A stretch of DNA of 64,000 nucleotides from positions 1-64,000 of the forward strand of contig NZ_SMKL01000010.1 of NCBI RefSeq assembly GCF_004348545.1, read 5' to 3'. Source of the DNA: Jiangella ureilytica (lineage in GTDB: Bacteria; Actinomycetota; Actinomycetes; Jiangellales; Jiangellaceae). This document shows positions 25,382 to 34,777 of this stretch, one piece after another; the first letter of the stretch is position 1; each line of letters opens with the position of its first letter. The notes under the pieces were generated by a model. It saw nothing but the letters and a program-made list of their open reading frames with translations. It searched no databases and was not told the origin of the DNA. Both the position numbers and the translations under genes were made by a program.

Positions 25382-27355
25382 TCACCGAGCCCGCAGGTGC
25401 CGCTCGAACCAGCTGAGCATGCGGGCGGCGAGGTCGACGCGGGCCGGCAGGCGGCGCACGCCGTGGCCCTCCTCGGGGTAGACGACGAGTTCGGTCTCGA
25501 CGCCGTGGTCGCGCAGGGCGGTGTGGAACTCCGCGGCCTGGGTGGGCGGGGTGCAGCGGTCGCGGGCTCCGGCGACCAGCAACGTCGGCGTGCGGACGGC
25601 GCGGGCGTGCCTGACGGGGCTGCGCTCGTGGTAGCGGCCGCCGGCGGCGTAGGGGTCGTCGTCGAGGAAGAGGGCGTCGAAGTGGCCGATGTTAGACGTG
25701 AGGTGCTGGCTGTACCAGTTCGTCACCGGGGCGACGGCGACGGCGGCGGCGAACCGGCGGTCCTGGGTGACCAGCCAGCACGACATGAAGCCGCCGTAGC
25801 TGCCACCGGTGACACCCAGCCGGGCCGGGTCGGCGATGCCGCGTGCCACCAGGTCGTCGACACCGGACAGGATGTCGTGGGTGTCGGCGCCGCCCATGTC
25901 GCCGTAGACGGCGCCGGCGAACTCCTGGCCGCGTCCGGACGACCCGCGCGGGTTCGGGTGCAGGACGGCGAAGCCGCGGCTGACGAGTAGCGGGGTGTAG
26001 TCGTAGCCCATGCGCCAGCGGTTGCGGTACGCCCACACCGGACCGCCGTGCACCAGCACGACCAGCGGGAACGGGCCGTCGCCGGCAGGACGGCACAGCA
26101 CGCCCTCGATCTCCAGCCCGTCCGGGGCGGTCCACCTCACCGCCGCCGCGGTCCCGGCCACCGACGCCAGCCACTCCGCACCCGGATCAGTCAGCGCGGC
26201 CAGCTCGGCCGGGGCGCCGCCGGGCGCGACGAGCGTGACGGCGGGCGGCCGGTCATAGCGCTCGAGCAGGAGCGCCGCCGTGCCGTCGGGCGCGAACGCG
26301 GCCTCGGGGTAGCGCGCGCCGGAGGACGCGTCGGTGGCGAGCAGCTCGGTGCGGGCCCCGGTCTCGGTGTCGTAGACGCCTGCGACGGTGTCCATCCCGC
26401 GCACGCCCACGTAGCCCAGGCGCCGGTCGTCGAGCCACTGCAGCCCGGTGACGTCGACGCCGCCGGTGTCGGCCGCCACGACCGCTCCGGACGCCGGGTC
26501 GACCAGCCTCAGGTCGCCGGCGACGATCCACCGGTCGCTGGACAGCGCCTCGACGACCGCGATGCGGCGCCCGCCCGGCGAGCCGGCCGGCCAGCCGAGC
26601 TGGGACTGCGGCTTGTACACGACCTCGGCGCCGCCGCCGGTCACGTCCACCGCCACAAGGGCGGCGGTGTACCAGGCGCCCTCGCCGGGGTCGCCCTCGG
26701 ACGCGACGGCGACGATGCTGTCCGGGCCCAGCCAGGCCGCCTCCCAGACGTTCAGCCCGTGCGGCGACACCCGCCGCACCGTCGCTCCCGCGACGTCGTA
26801 GACCCAGGCGCTGCGCCAGGCCGACTCCTCGCCGCCGTCAACGGTGGGCAGCCAGCCCGGGCCGTCGTCGGACCGCACGGAGTGCGTCCCGGAGCCCTGG
26901 CCGCCGGCGAGGTCGGCGCCCAGACCCGCGACGCCCAGCAGGATCCGACCGCCGTCGGGCGACCAGGCGCAGTACTCCACCGTGCCGTCGGGTCGCGGCG
27001 CCGAGACGGCCTCGCCCAGCCCGTCCCGCAGCAGGTACAGGCCGAACACGCCCTCGTCGGCCCGGTCGGACAGAAACGCGATCGTGTTCCCGTCCGGCGA
27101 CCAGCGGGGGCAGCGGTCATTGCCGGGGCCGCCGGTCAGCACGCGCAGGCCGTCGCCGTCCGCCACCGCGACCCTGGTCGACCCCAGGCCCTCCAACTTC
27201 TCCAGGACGGTGCCGGTGACGGCGACGGCGCGGCCATCGGGCCGCAGCGAGGGCTCCGCTACGCCGGTCACGCGGCCGAACCCGGGCTCCAGCCAGCGCC
27301 GGAAGAACTCCTCGACGTTGCGGTAGGTGTCGCCGTCGCGGATGTCGCGGTCCAT
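25382..27355 (-). CDS. S9 family prolyl-oligopeptidase-like peptidase (first copy)
   Basis: 657 residues from ATG 27355, with GGAG five bases ahead; a GTG at 27361 overlaps the upstream stop. A beta-propeller (about 40-400) shows WSPDGNTIAFLSD and WSPDGGRI blades of the TolB/WD40-like type, and the C-terminal alpha/beta domain has Ser519 in GGSYGG, Asp in GARDRCTPP and His in EEGHGV. No signal peptide is present. S9 enzymes cut short peptides, often after Pro or at the N-terminus. It is the last gene of a three-gene operon (lipoprotein, amidohydrolase, S9). Confidence 0.92.
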   Translation of the reverse strand: MDRDIRDGDTYRNVEEFFRRWLEPGFGRVTGVAEPSLRPDGRAVAVTGTVLEKLEGLGSTRVAVADGDGLRVLTGGPGNDRCPRWSPDGNTIAFLSDRADEGVFGLYLLRDGLGEAVSAPRPDGTVEYCAWSPDGGRILLGVAGLGADLAGGQGSGTHSVRSDDGPGWLPTVDGGEESAWRSAWVYDVAGATVRRVSPHGLNVWEAAWLGPDSIVAVASEGDPGEGAWYTAALVAVDVTGGGAEVVYKPQSQLGWPAGSPGGRRIAVVEALSSDRWIVAGDLRLVDPASGAVVAADTGGVDVTGLQWLDDRRLGYVGVRGMDTVAGVYDTETGARTELLATDASSGARYPEAAFAPDGTAALLLERYDRPPAVTLVAPGGAPAELAALTDPGAEWLASVAGTAAAVRWTAPDGLEIEGVLCRPAGDGPFPLVVLVHGGPVWAYRNRWRMGYDYTPLLVSRGFAVLHPNPRGSSGRGQEFAGAVYGDMGGADTHDILSGVDDLVARGIADPARLGVTGGSYGGFMSCWLVTQDRRFAAAVAVAPVTNWYSQHLTSNIGHFDALFLDDDPYAAGGRYHERSPVRHARAVRTPTLLVAGARDRCTPPTQAAEFHTALRDHGVETELVVYPEEGHGVRRLPARVDLAARMLSWFERHLRAR

Positions 27356-27357
27356 GG

Positions 27358-28695
27358 TCACTCCGGTGCCGAGATGATCGGACGGACGGGCAGAGCGTCG
27401 CGGTCGACGACGACGCCGTCCTTCATGACGTCCACGATGCGGCGGTAGTTCCGCACGTCGTCGAGCGGGTCCCCGTCGAGGATGAGCAGGTCGGCCCGCT
27501 TGCCGGGTTCCAGGGTGCCCAGCTCGTCGCCGACGTGGTACGCCTCCGCGGTGTAGCGGGTGGCGGACAGCAGCGCCTCCATCGGCGCCATCCCGAGCTC
27601 GGTCACCGCCTCGAGCCAGTAGAAGTGACCTTCGCCGAAGTGCTGCGAGTGGTCGACGACGCCACGCAGCCGGGCCAGCGCCGGATGCCTGCGCAGCCGG
27701 GGCCCCATCAGCGCGCCGTCGACGGTGAGCAGCAGGCGGGCGCCCGCGTCGATCAGCCGGCGGTCGTTGCCGGCGGCGGCCGGGCTGAGGCCGACCGTCC
27801 GCCACCACTCGGGGCCGTGCTCCTGGACCCAGGCCCGGTACCGCTTCGTCGGCACGATCGCGGCGATCGGCAGGCCGCGGCCGGCAATGGCCGCGACGAG
27901 GTCGTCGGGCATCGGCTCCTTGCCGGTGATGTTGCCGTGTTGGAGCAGGTCGGCACCCGCCTCGATCTCCATCCGCAGGCTCTCGACGGTGATGGTGTGG
28001 GCCTGGACGGTGATGCCGGCCCGGTGCCCCTCCTCGACGATCGCCCGCTGCGCCGTCTCGGAGAACAACAGCACCGGGGTCGTGTGTCCGCAGGCGCCGT
28101 ACTTGATGAAGTCGACGTCCGAGCGCTCGATGTACTCCCGGACCCGCCGGCGGATGCCGTCGGCGGTCAGCCACATCAGGTCCTGGCCGACGCCCTGCTC
28201 CCATTCCCGGTTGACCCGGTCGACGATCTCCGGCCCGAGGAAGTCGCCCGGCGACTGGAAGTCGGAGGAGAACGGCCCGCCGAAGCCGATGATGTTGCCG
28301 GCGACGAACATCCGGCTGCCGACGATCTCGCCGCGGTTGATCCGGTCGCGCACGGCGGTCAGCGGCCGGAGCGGACCCCAGGTGTCGAACACCGTGGTGA
28401 TGCCGGCCTTCAGCGCGACCTGCGCCGCCTCCTCGACGACCTGGTCGTAGCGGCCCTCGTGCTCGAGGATGACGTCCGGGAACGCGGAGAACAGGTGCGC
28501 GTTCGCGTCCATCAGGCCGGGGACGACGTGCCGCCCGGTGGCGTCGATCATCGTCGCCGAGCCGGGGAGCACCGTCTCGCGGGCCGGTGTCACCGACACG
28601 ATCCGCTCGCCGTCGATCAGCACGACGGCGTCGCGCAGCGGCGGGCGCCCGGTGCCGTCGACGACGGTGGCGCCGGCGATGGCCGTGAGTGTCAT
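27358..28695 (-). CDS. Amidohydrolase / metal-dependent dipeptidase-like (first of three paralogues)
   Basis: 445 residues; ATG 28695 has AGGAGGG ahead. A typical amidohydrolase with N-terminal beta domain, the TIM barrel and a GTLEPGKRADLLILDGDPL ending. Carboxylated-lysine candidate Lys198 (DFIKY), His in VQAHT, His in LLQHGN and Asp in LLTVDG are all in place. The first metal motif, normally HxH, is Asn65-x-His67 in MDANAHL. The closest functional group known to me is the Xaa-Pro/Xaa-Arg dipeptidase-like branch; other amide substrates are possible. It sits between its lipoprotein and S9 neighbours. Confidence 0.9.
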   Translation of the reverse strand: MTLTAIAGATVVDGTGRPPLRDAVVLIDGERIVSVTPARETVLPGSATMIDATGRHVVPGLMDANAHLFSAFPDVILEHEGRYDQVVEEAAQVALKAGITTVFDTWGPLRPLTAVRDRINRGEIVGSRMFVAGNIIGFGGPFSSDFQSPGDFLGPEIVDRVNREWEQGVGQDLMWLTADGIRRRVREYIERSDVDFIKYGACGHTTPVLLFSETAQRAIVEEGHRAGITVQAHTITVESLRMEIEAGADLLQHGNITGKEPMPDDLVAAIAGRGLPIAAIVPTKRYRAWVQEHGPEWWRTVGLSPAAAGNDRRLIDAGARLLLTVDGALMGPRLRRHPALARLRGVVDHSQHFGEGHFYWLEAVTELGMAPMEALLSATRYTAEAYHVGDELGTLEPGKRADLLILDGDPLDDVRNYRRIVDVMKDGVVVDRDALPVRPIISAPE

Positions 28696-28718
28696 GAGAG
28701 CCCTCCTGTCGTTCGCCG

Positions 28719-30326
28719 TCACTGCTCGAGCACCCGAAGGCTGGTCGCCACGGGCCCGCGGTACTGGATCTCCGCCTCGGCCCCGCGGAGGAACCAGGGT
28801 TCGCTGGCGTTGGACACCGGCACGAGGTCGAGCTCGCCGATGATCGCCCGTTCCGCCTCGTTCCAGGCCGCGCAGGCGTCGGGCGGCGTCATCGTGATCG
28901 CCTCGGCGGCGAGCCGGTCGTACTCCGGGTTGTCCAGGTGCATGATGTTGAGGCCGTCCGGCGGCACCGGGCCGGACAGGTAGGGGACCATCTGGCTGGG
29001 CAGGATGAACTCCCAGCCGGAGAGGTAGACGTCCCAGTTGCTCGTCTGGTAGAGCACCTCGGTGGCCGCCGTGGAGCTGTAGCCGGGCAGTTCGACCTGC
29101 ACGCCGATCGCCTCCCACTGCTGGGCGAGGTACTCCGCGGTCGGCCGCTGGTACTCCGACGTGACGGTGAAGTACACCAGGTCGATCGCCAGCGGGCGGC
29201 CGTCCTTGGTCCGCGTGCCGTCGGGGCCGCGGACCCAGCCGGCCTCGTCGAGCAGCGACTCGGCCGCCGCCACGTCGTACTCGGGCACCAGGCCGTCGGC
29301 AGTGTCGGCCGCGCAGACCGAGAAGTCGAACGGCAGCAGGCCGGTCGCGGCGCTGCCGTGGCCGCCCGTGCTGACCTTGACCACCTCGGCGAGGTCGATC
29401 GCGCTCACGAGGGCCTCCCGGACCCGACGATCGGCGAGGATCCGCTCCGCGGAGTGGTTGAACGACAGCCACGAGCCGCTGGTCTCCCAGTCGACGCGCT
29501 CCAGCGGCGCCGCGTCGAGCCTGTCCACGTCGGGGCCGGTGACCTGGGCGAGGTTCAGCTCGCCCGCGAGCAGCAGGTTGGCCGTGGTGGTCGCGCTCTC
29601 GATGAACCGCACCACCACGGTCTTCGGCACCCCGGGCTCCGCGGTCGTCGCGCCCTCGGGTCCCCAGGCGTAGTCGTCGCGCCGCGTGAACGTGGCGCTC
29701 TGACCGGGCACCACCTCGGTGAGCACGAACGGGCCGGTGCCGTCGGAGCCGGCCTTCAGCAGCTCGCGGTCGCGCATGCCGTTGGCGCAGACGATGGGCA
29801 GCCGGCCGATGGTCTCGAGCAGGAACCCGTACGGCTCCGCCGTCGTGACCTCCACCGTGCCGGACGTGTCGTCGCCGGTCGCCGTCACCGGGACCGTCGG
29901 CGTGTGGAAGCCGTACATGGCCGACTGGTTCGCCGGGTCGCTGACGTAGGCGATCGCGTCGGCGACCTGGCCGGCGGTCAGCGGCGAGCCGTCGGAGCAG
30001 GTGACGTCGTCGCGGAGGGTGAACGCGGCCGACGACGCGTCGACCGTCCACTCCGCGGCCAGGCCGGTCACGAACTCGCCGTTGGAGCGCTGGTTCACCA
30101 GCGAGTCGTAGACGAGGTAGTTCAGGGCGGTGATCCCGGCGCCGGTGGCCGGGTACGGGTCCCAGCTGTCCGGCGCGTAGTTGAACGCGATGGTCAGGGT
30201 GCCGTCCGTGGCGTAGCTCGCTTCGCCGGGGGAGGCGGACGAGCCGGACGGGCCGGACGACGCGCCGCACGCGGCGACGAGCACGGTCGTCAGCAGGGCG
30301 AGCGGCGGCAATGGCGACCGCGGCAT
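28719..30326 (-). CDS. Orphan peptide-binding lipoprotein (family 5), second
   Basis: 535 residues with a lipobox (VLVAACGAS, Cys near 20). It belongs with the five other orphan binding proteins here: they share DDVTCSDG, LPIVCA-G, TGPFVLT, DDYAWGP and NLLL-GE-N. Four conserved cysteines (CSDG, IVCA, one near 350, and one in ACAAWNEAE) probably form two disulfides outside the cell. No permease or ATPase is next to it, so it must use another transporter, most simply the one at 19479-23051. First gene of the operon with the amidohydrolase and S9 peptidase; the ATG has AGGAGG ahead. Confidence 0.92.
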   Translation of the reverse strand: MPRSPLPPLALLTTVLVAACGASSGPSGSSASPGEASYATDGTLTIAFNYAPDSWDPYPATGAGITALNYLVYDSLVNQRSNGEFVTGLAAEWTVDASSAAFTLRDDVTCSDGSPLTAGQVADAIAYVSDPANQSAMYGFHTPTVPVTATGDDTSGTVEVTTAEPYGFLLETIGRLPIVCANGMRDRELLKAGSDGTGPFVLTEVVPGQSATFTRRDDYAWGPEGATTAEPGVPKTVVVRFIESATTTANLLLAGELNLAQVTGPDVDRLDAAPLERVDWETSGSWLSFNHSAERILADRRVREALVSAIDLAEVVKVSTGGHGSAATGLLPFDFSVCAADTADGLVPEYDVAAAESLLDEAGWVRGPDGTRTKDGRPLAIDLVYFTVTSEYQRPTAEYLAQQWEAIGVQVELPGYSSTAATEVLYQTSNWDVYLSGWEFILPSQMVPYLSGPVPPDGLNIMHLDNPEYDRLAAEAITMTPPDACAAWNEAERAIIGELDLVPVSNASEPWFLRGAEAEIQYRGPVATSLRVLEQ

Positions 30327-30391
30327 GGCGATCCTCCTTCAGCAGCGTGGCTGGCCCCTGACTGTAGGGACGGCGACGGCGCCCGGATATG

Positions 30392-30407
30392 CTCTGCGGC
30401 CGCAAAG
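30392..30407. promoter_or_regulatory. Palindrome in the promoter region of the second lipoprotein operon
   Basis: CTCTGCGGCCGCAAAG pairs in 14 of 16 positions with itself, with a perfect 10-bp core TGCGGCCGCA. It lies 66 bases upstream of the lipoprotein start in the 132-base intergenic region, where an operator would be expected. No matching copy was noticed elsewhere in the window. Confidence 0.3.
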
Positions 30408-30458
30408 ACGGCGGCCCGATTCGCGCGATCCGCGAACCGGTGGGCCGGGTCCGGCGGC

Positions 30459-31493
30459 TCAGTCGGCCGGGCGGCCCATCACGTCGCGCAGGACCCGCAG
30501 CGTGTTGCCGCCCAGCACCTTGCGCACGTCGTCCTCGGCGAAGCCGCGCCGCAGCATCGCCTCGGTGACCTTCGGCAGGTCCGACGGCCGGGCGACCTCA
30601 GCCGGCGCCGTGCCGGTGGGGAGGCCCGGCGGAAGGATCCAGCCGCCGAACACCTGCTGGTAGTAGTCGTCGATGAAGTCCGGCCCGAGGCCGACGTGGT
30701 CGATGCCGGCGGTCTCGGCGACGTGCTCGATGTGGTCCACGACGCGGTCCGCCGTCGGTGTGGTGGCGTCGATGAAGAACGGGATGGCCGCCGCGATGCC
30801 GACGACGCCGCCGAGCTCGGCGATCCGCTTGACCTGGGCGTCGCCGAGGTTGCGATGGCTGTCCGTGAGCGCGAGGCAGGCCGAATGGGTGGCCAGCAGC
30901 GGCCGGGTGGCGCGGTCGAGCACGTCCTCGACGCCGGCCAGGCCGAGGTGGCTGATGTCGAAGACGACGCCCAGCCGCTCCATCGCGGTGAAGACCTCGA
31001 CTCCCTCGGGCGTGAGCCCGCCGCGCGACGTGTCGTCCAGGCCGCTGCCGTCGGCGAGGAACGTGCGGCCGAAGTGCGCGAGCGAGACCACCCGCACGCC
31101 GACCCGGGCCAGCGTGTGGATCAGCGCCGGATCCTGCCCGATCGCGTGCGCCCCCTCCAGCGCGATGACCAGCGCGACCCGTCCGCTCGCCACCGCGGCG
31201 TCGACGTCGGCTCCGGTCAGGCAGAGCGCCACGTCGTCGGCGTGCTCGTCGGCGAGCCGGTGGATCCGCTCGATCAGCAGGAGGGTCCGGCGCAGCGCGC
31301 CCTCGGACTGGAACTGCTCCTCGATGCAGATGGGCAGCACCTGCACGTCGACGCCGCCCGCCCGCAGCTCCGGCAGCCAGAAGTCGGCGAAGTGGCCAGG
31401 CTGCTCACGCCGGTCGAAGTGGTCCACCAGCAGGATGAGGTCGTTGTGGGTGTCGACGACGACGGCGTCGCGGTGCAGGTCGGCTGCGTCCAT
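30459..31493 (-). CDS. Membrane dipeptidase-like (M19), zinc ligands intact
   Basis: 344 residues from ATG 31493 with GGAGG eleven bases ahead. The M19 TIM-barrel has its full binuclear zinc set: His16-x-Asp18 in DTHNDL, the bridging Glu in ALEGAH, His in DISHLG and His in THSAC. M19 enzymes split dipeptides and tolerate a D-residue at the C-terminal side; some also open beta-lactams. There is no signal peptide, so it acts in the cytoplasm. It follows the S15 peptidase by 19 bases in one operon. This is the only one of three M19 genes here with intact metal ligands. Confidence 0.92.
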   Translation of the reverse strand: MDAADLHRDAVVVDTHNDLILLVDHFDRREQPGHFADFWLPELRAGGVDVQVLPICIEEQFQSEGALRRTLLLIERIHRLADEHADDVALCLTGADVDAAVASGRVALVIALEGAHAIGQDPALIHTLARVGVRVVSLAHFGRTFLADGSGLDDTSRGGLTPEGVEVFTAMERLGVVFDISHLGLAGVEDVLDRATRPLLATHSACLALTDSHRNLGDAQVKRIAELGGVVGIAAAIPFFIDATTPTADRVVDHIEHVAETAGIDHVGLGPDFIDDYYQQVFGGWILPPGLPTGTAPAEVARPSDLPKVTEAMLRRGFAEDDVRKVLGGNTLRVLRDVMGRPAD

Positions 31494-31512
31494 CGTGGGG
31501 TGGTCCTCCAGG

Positions 31513-33408
31513 TCAGAGCCGGCCGGCGACGACCGGCAGGAGCAGGTGGGACGGGTACTCCCGGTCGTGGTGAACCAGCTGCTCGGCCGCGACCGGCGGG
31601 CCGGGCTCGCCGCCGCGGTTGGCGTTGCGGTCGTACTTGGGGAAGTCGGCGGAGGAGATGTCGAGGCGAATGCGGTGACCGGCGGCGAACCGGTTGGCAG
31701 TGGCGCACATGTCGATCTCCAGACGGTACACGCGGCCCGGCTCCAGTAGTTCCGGCTCGCCGTCGAGGTCACGGTAGCGGGCCCGCAGCAGGCCGCTCTG
31801 CAGCTGGATCGCGCGTCCGTCGGGGAACACGTCGCAGAGCCGGGCCACGAAGTCGGTGTCGACCGCGCTCGAGGCGGCGTACAGGACCAGCCGCAGCGGG
31901 CCCACCACGTCGACGTCGTCCAGCAGCACATCCGTCGTGTAGGTGAGCACGTCGGCGCGGCGCTGGACGGCGTTGACGTCGACGCTGCCGGGCGGGTAGC
32001 GATAGGACACGATGCTGCCCCCGACGGTCGGCGTGGGATCGTCGGGGTCGTAGACGTACCGGTCGGGGACGGTGGCCGCGCCGGGGGCGTCAGTCCTCAG
32101 CGTGCCGCGCGGGCCGAGGTGCAGCGCCACCGTCCGCGCGCCCGGGACGGGCCACGCGCCGGCGCTGCGCCACTCGTTCGCGCCCATCAGGTAGTAGACG
32201 ACCGCCGGCCACTCGTCGATCCGGCCCTCGCGGACGGCGTCGTACCAGCGCAGCACCGCCTCGGCGTTCGTCGGCGTGCCGTACGCGTGGTGCAGCTCCG
32301 GGTGCTCGGCCATGCCCTCGTGGTAGCCGGGCTGGTTGTGCGCGCTGGGCGCGACGAACAGCCGGCTGCCGGTGCGCACCGGCTCCGGCGCGGCCCGCAT
32401 CAGCAGCTCCCAGGTCGCCAAGGCGTCGTTGAGTCCCCAGTCGTACCAGCCGGTGCGCAGCAGCACCGGCGCGTGGAAGGACCGGACCAGCTCGGCAGGG
32501 TCCGGATGCGGCAGCGTGTGCGCATCGTGGGAGATGCGCTGCCCGAACACCGACGGCAGCGACTCGACGTCGACGGTGGTGACCGCCGGCGACCCGGTGG
32601 CGACGCGGACGAAGGCGGCCCGCTCGGCGCAGCTCATCGCGCAGTACAGCTCCCACAGCCTCCGCTGGCGTTCACCGGGCGAGAGCGACCGCAGCTGCGG
32701 GTAGCGCTCCAGCAGCCGCTCCGGGACCGGCTGGTACAGCGGCTCGTTGAAGTACCCGCCGGCCAGCGTCTCGGCGGCGACGTGCTCCTCCATCTCGGTG
32801 AGATGCAGGGCGACCTTGCCCTCGCCCTTGCCGACGACCCGCGCATAGGCGTCGAGGAACATGTAGTAGTGCGCGGTGTTGACGGCGACGCCCAGGCCGC
32901 TCACCTCCGGCACGATGGTGGACATCGCCGGATGCATGGCCATCTGCCACTGCGTCTGGCCCACGTACGACCCGCCGCACGCGCCGACGAACCCGTCGGA
33001 CCAGTCCTGCCGGGCGATCCACTCGACGAGGTCGTAGCCGTCGTCGGGCTCGTACATGTAGTAGTCCCAGATGTCCGGCTCGCTGTCGCCGGTGCCGCGC
33101 ACGTCCTGGGAGACGACGGCGTAGCCGCGGCGCGCGAAGGACAGGAAGGCGCCGGCGATCGGATCGGCGCCGCGGCCGTACGGCGTCCGCATGGCGACGA
33201 CCGGCGCCGGCAGCTCCGGCGGCAGCCACACGTCGGTGGCCAGCCGGACGCCGTCGCGCATCGTCACCAGCTCGGTGCGCACGTCGATCTGCGCGACGGC
33301 GAACCGCGGCGGTGTCAGCAGGGCGCTGCGCCGCAGTGCCCGGGCCAGCTCCGGCGCGGTCTCGGTGAGAAGGGGCGAAAGGCTCCCGGCGACGGTGTCG
33401 GCGCTCAT
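31513..33408 (-). CDS. S15 family peptidase / CocE-NonD hydrolase (first copy)
   Basis: About 631 residues from ATG 33408; the ribosome site is weak, and the longer frame to 33510 looks non-coding. The alpha/beta domain shows TPYGRG, DVRGTGDSE and the nucleophile Ser147 in CGGSYVG; Asp lies in GWYDWGLND and His in APSAHNQPG. A PepX_C jelly-roll domain fills the end (from about 440) with FPDGRAIQLQSG and GHRIRLDISS. Members are Xaa-Pro dipeptidyl peptidases, cocaine-type esterases or glutaryl-acylases. Paired with the M19 dipeptidase in a two-gene operon. Confidence 0.9.
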   Translation of the reverse strand: MSADTVAGSLSPLLTETAPELARALRRSALLTPPRFAVAQIDVRTELVTMRDGVRLATDVWLPPELPAPVVAMRTPYGRGADPIAGAFLSFARRGYAVVSQDVRGTGDSEPDIWDYYMYEPDDGYDLVEWIARQDWSDGFVGACGGSYVGQTQWQMAMHPAMSTIVPEVSGLGVAVNTAHYYMFLDAYARVVGKGEGKVALHLTEMEEHVAAETLAGGYFNEPLYQPVPERLLERYPQLRSLSPGERQRRLWELYCAMSCAERAAFVRVATGSPAVTTVDVESLPSVFGQRISHDAHTLPHPDPAELVRSFHAPVLLRTGWYDWGLNDALATWELLMRAAPEPVRTGSRLFVAPSAHNQPGYHEGMAEHPELHHAYGTPTNAEAVLRWYDAVREGRIDEWPAVVYYLMGANEWRSAGAWPVPGARTVALHLGPRGTLRTDAPGAATVPDRYVYDPDDPTPTVGGSIVSYRYPPGSVDVNAVQRRADVLTYTTDVLLDDVDVVGPLRLVLYAASSAVDTDFVARLCDVFPDGRAIQLQSGLLRARYRDLDGEPELLEPGRVYRLEIDMCATANRFAAGHRIRLDISSADFPKYDRNANRGGEPGPPVAAEQLVHHDREYPSHLLLPVVAGRL

Positions 33409-33545
33409 GCTCCGATGGTGCCGCCACGGGCGGCCGCGGTCGTCGTCGCCGGCGCAGAGCCTGCGACGGTCCCTTCGTGGCCGGCGACGAACCGGCCGCT
33501 CCCGATTCACCCGGCTGGCGGGCGCCGGAGGTCGTTCGCGACCGG

Positions 33546-33957
33546 TCAGCGCGTCGTCGCCTCGTCGGAGGACGGCGGGATGGTCGGTCGCGTCACAGGC
33601 ACAACGGTGAGAAGACCGGTGAGCCCGTTGACGTCATCGGGATTCGTCGTGAACAGGGGCAGCTCCTCAGCGATCGCGGTGGCGGCGATCATCAGGCCGG
33701 CCACGCGACGTCTCGGCTTGCGGCCGGCGCTGATGACAGCTGCACAGACGCGCCCGTAGACGCGAGCCGTCTCCGCGTCGAACGGAATCGGGTCGAACTC
33801 GTTCTCGGCACGCTGGAGAACGTCGAGCCTTCGGGCGCGCTCAGCGTATTCGCCGTACTCGGCCTGCGCGTCGTCGTGCGGATTTCATGGGGACGCTCCT
33901 CGGGTCCACCCACCTGCGCACGATCATGATGGTGGTGTCCAGCAGCCCCGGTCGTAC
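33546..33957 (-). pseudogene. Decayed VapC-type PIN toxin gene
   Basis: Minus-strand translation of 33887-33546 gives a PIN-domain C-terminal half: HDDAQAEYGEYAERARRLDV, then FDPIPFDAETARVYGRV, RRRVAGLMIAATAIAEELPL and FTTNPDDVNGL. This frame begins after a TGA and has no start. Upstream in another frame, 33948-33889 encodes GLLDTTIMIVRRWVDPRSVP, which matches a PIN N-terminus with its first acidic residue. The region between, expected to hold the second acidic residue (TLAEL-like), is missing, so about 50 bases were deleted with a frame change. No antitoxin gene is left; the TetR gene begins at once upstream. Confidence 0.7.
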
Positions 33958-34656
33958 TCAACGCGCATGGGGATCGTGCATGTCCTGGTCGGCCGCAGCC
34001 TCCTGGCCGGCCCGGAACGCCTCGAGAGACACATCGGGAGCGCTCCGGGACTGGTCGAGCATGAGCGCGAGGCCGTCCGCGAGCGACTCGGTCAGGTCGA
34101 GGTCGAGGTCGTAGGTCGCGGTGGCGGCGATGCCGTTGATCAGGCACTGGGTCAGCGTCACCATGCGCTCCAGCGGGAGGGGCGGGACGGGCCGGCCGGC
34201 CATGCTGGCCACCAGGACGTCGCGCACGATGTCGCGAGCCTCGTCGTTGAGCTCGACCAGCCGCGGTCCGAGGGAGTCGTCGCGCATGGCCTCGGCGACG
34301 AACTCGTAGCCGGCGATCGTCCACGCCTTCTCCGGCTGCAGCTCGGCCCAGACGATCTCGGCGACCGTGGTGACCGGAAGCCTGTCGTGGACGCCGCGCA
34401 GTGCCGCCTCGAGCCGCCGCCCGCGGGCCAGCATGCGCCGCTCGGTGACCGCCAGGAACAGCTGCGCCTTGCTGGCGAAGTTCGAGTAGAGGGCACCGAT
34501 GGTGTAGCCGGCCTCTGCCGCGATCTCGTTGATGGAGGCGCCGCGGTAGCCCTTCGCGACGAACACCTCTTCCGCGGCGACCAGCACGTTCTCGCGGGTG
34601 ACCGACCGGACGCGCTTCGGGGCGGCGCCGGTGCCGCGTTGGGTCCGGGTGCTCAT
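33958..34656 (-). CDS. TetR family regulator next to the PucR gene
   Basis: 232 residues. HTH at about 20-70, with ASINEIAAEAGYTIGALYSN and FASKAQLFLAVTERR, very like the other TetR at 36567. The C-terminal domain is of the common TetR_C type. It is divergent from the PucR gene over a 12-bp inverted repeat at 34700-34728 that covers candidate promoters in both directions, so it likely represses itself and pucR. The ligand is unknown. Confidence 0.9.
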   Translation of the reverse strand: MSTRTQRGTGAAPKRVRSVTRENVLVAAEEVFVAKGYRGASINEIAAEAGYTIGALYSNFASKAQLFLAVTERRMLARGRRLEAALRGVHDRLPVTTVAEIVWAELQPEKAWTIAGYEFVAEAMRDDSLGPRLVELNDEARDIVRDVLVASMAGRPVPPLPLERMVTLTQCLINGIAATATYDLDLDLTESLADGLALMLDQSRSAPDVSLEAFRAGQEAAADQDMHDPHAR

Positions 34657-34674
34657 CCGCTCCGCGCCTCCTCG

Positions 34675-34753
34675 TTGACAGGGTGTTCAGCCCGGGTGGA
34701 TAGTGACGCTATTTAGTAGCGCCACTATATCGCTCCGTTGCGATAGATCAACC
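34675..34753. promoter_or_regulatory. Divergent promoters with a 12-bp inverted-repeat operator
   Basis: ATAGTGACGCTA (34700-34711) and TAGCGCCACTAT (34717-34728) pair in 11 of 12 positions around TTTAG. Plus strand: TTGACA at 34675, 18 bases, GATAGT at 34699. Minus strand: TTGATC (complement of 34746-34751), 16 bases, TATAGT (complement of 34724-34729). Both -10 boxes lie within the palindrome, so one bound TetR dimer could silence both genes. Confidence 0.65.
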
Positions 34754-34777
34754 GCTCGAGTGGGAGGTGATCCCGCC

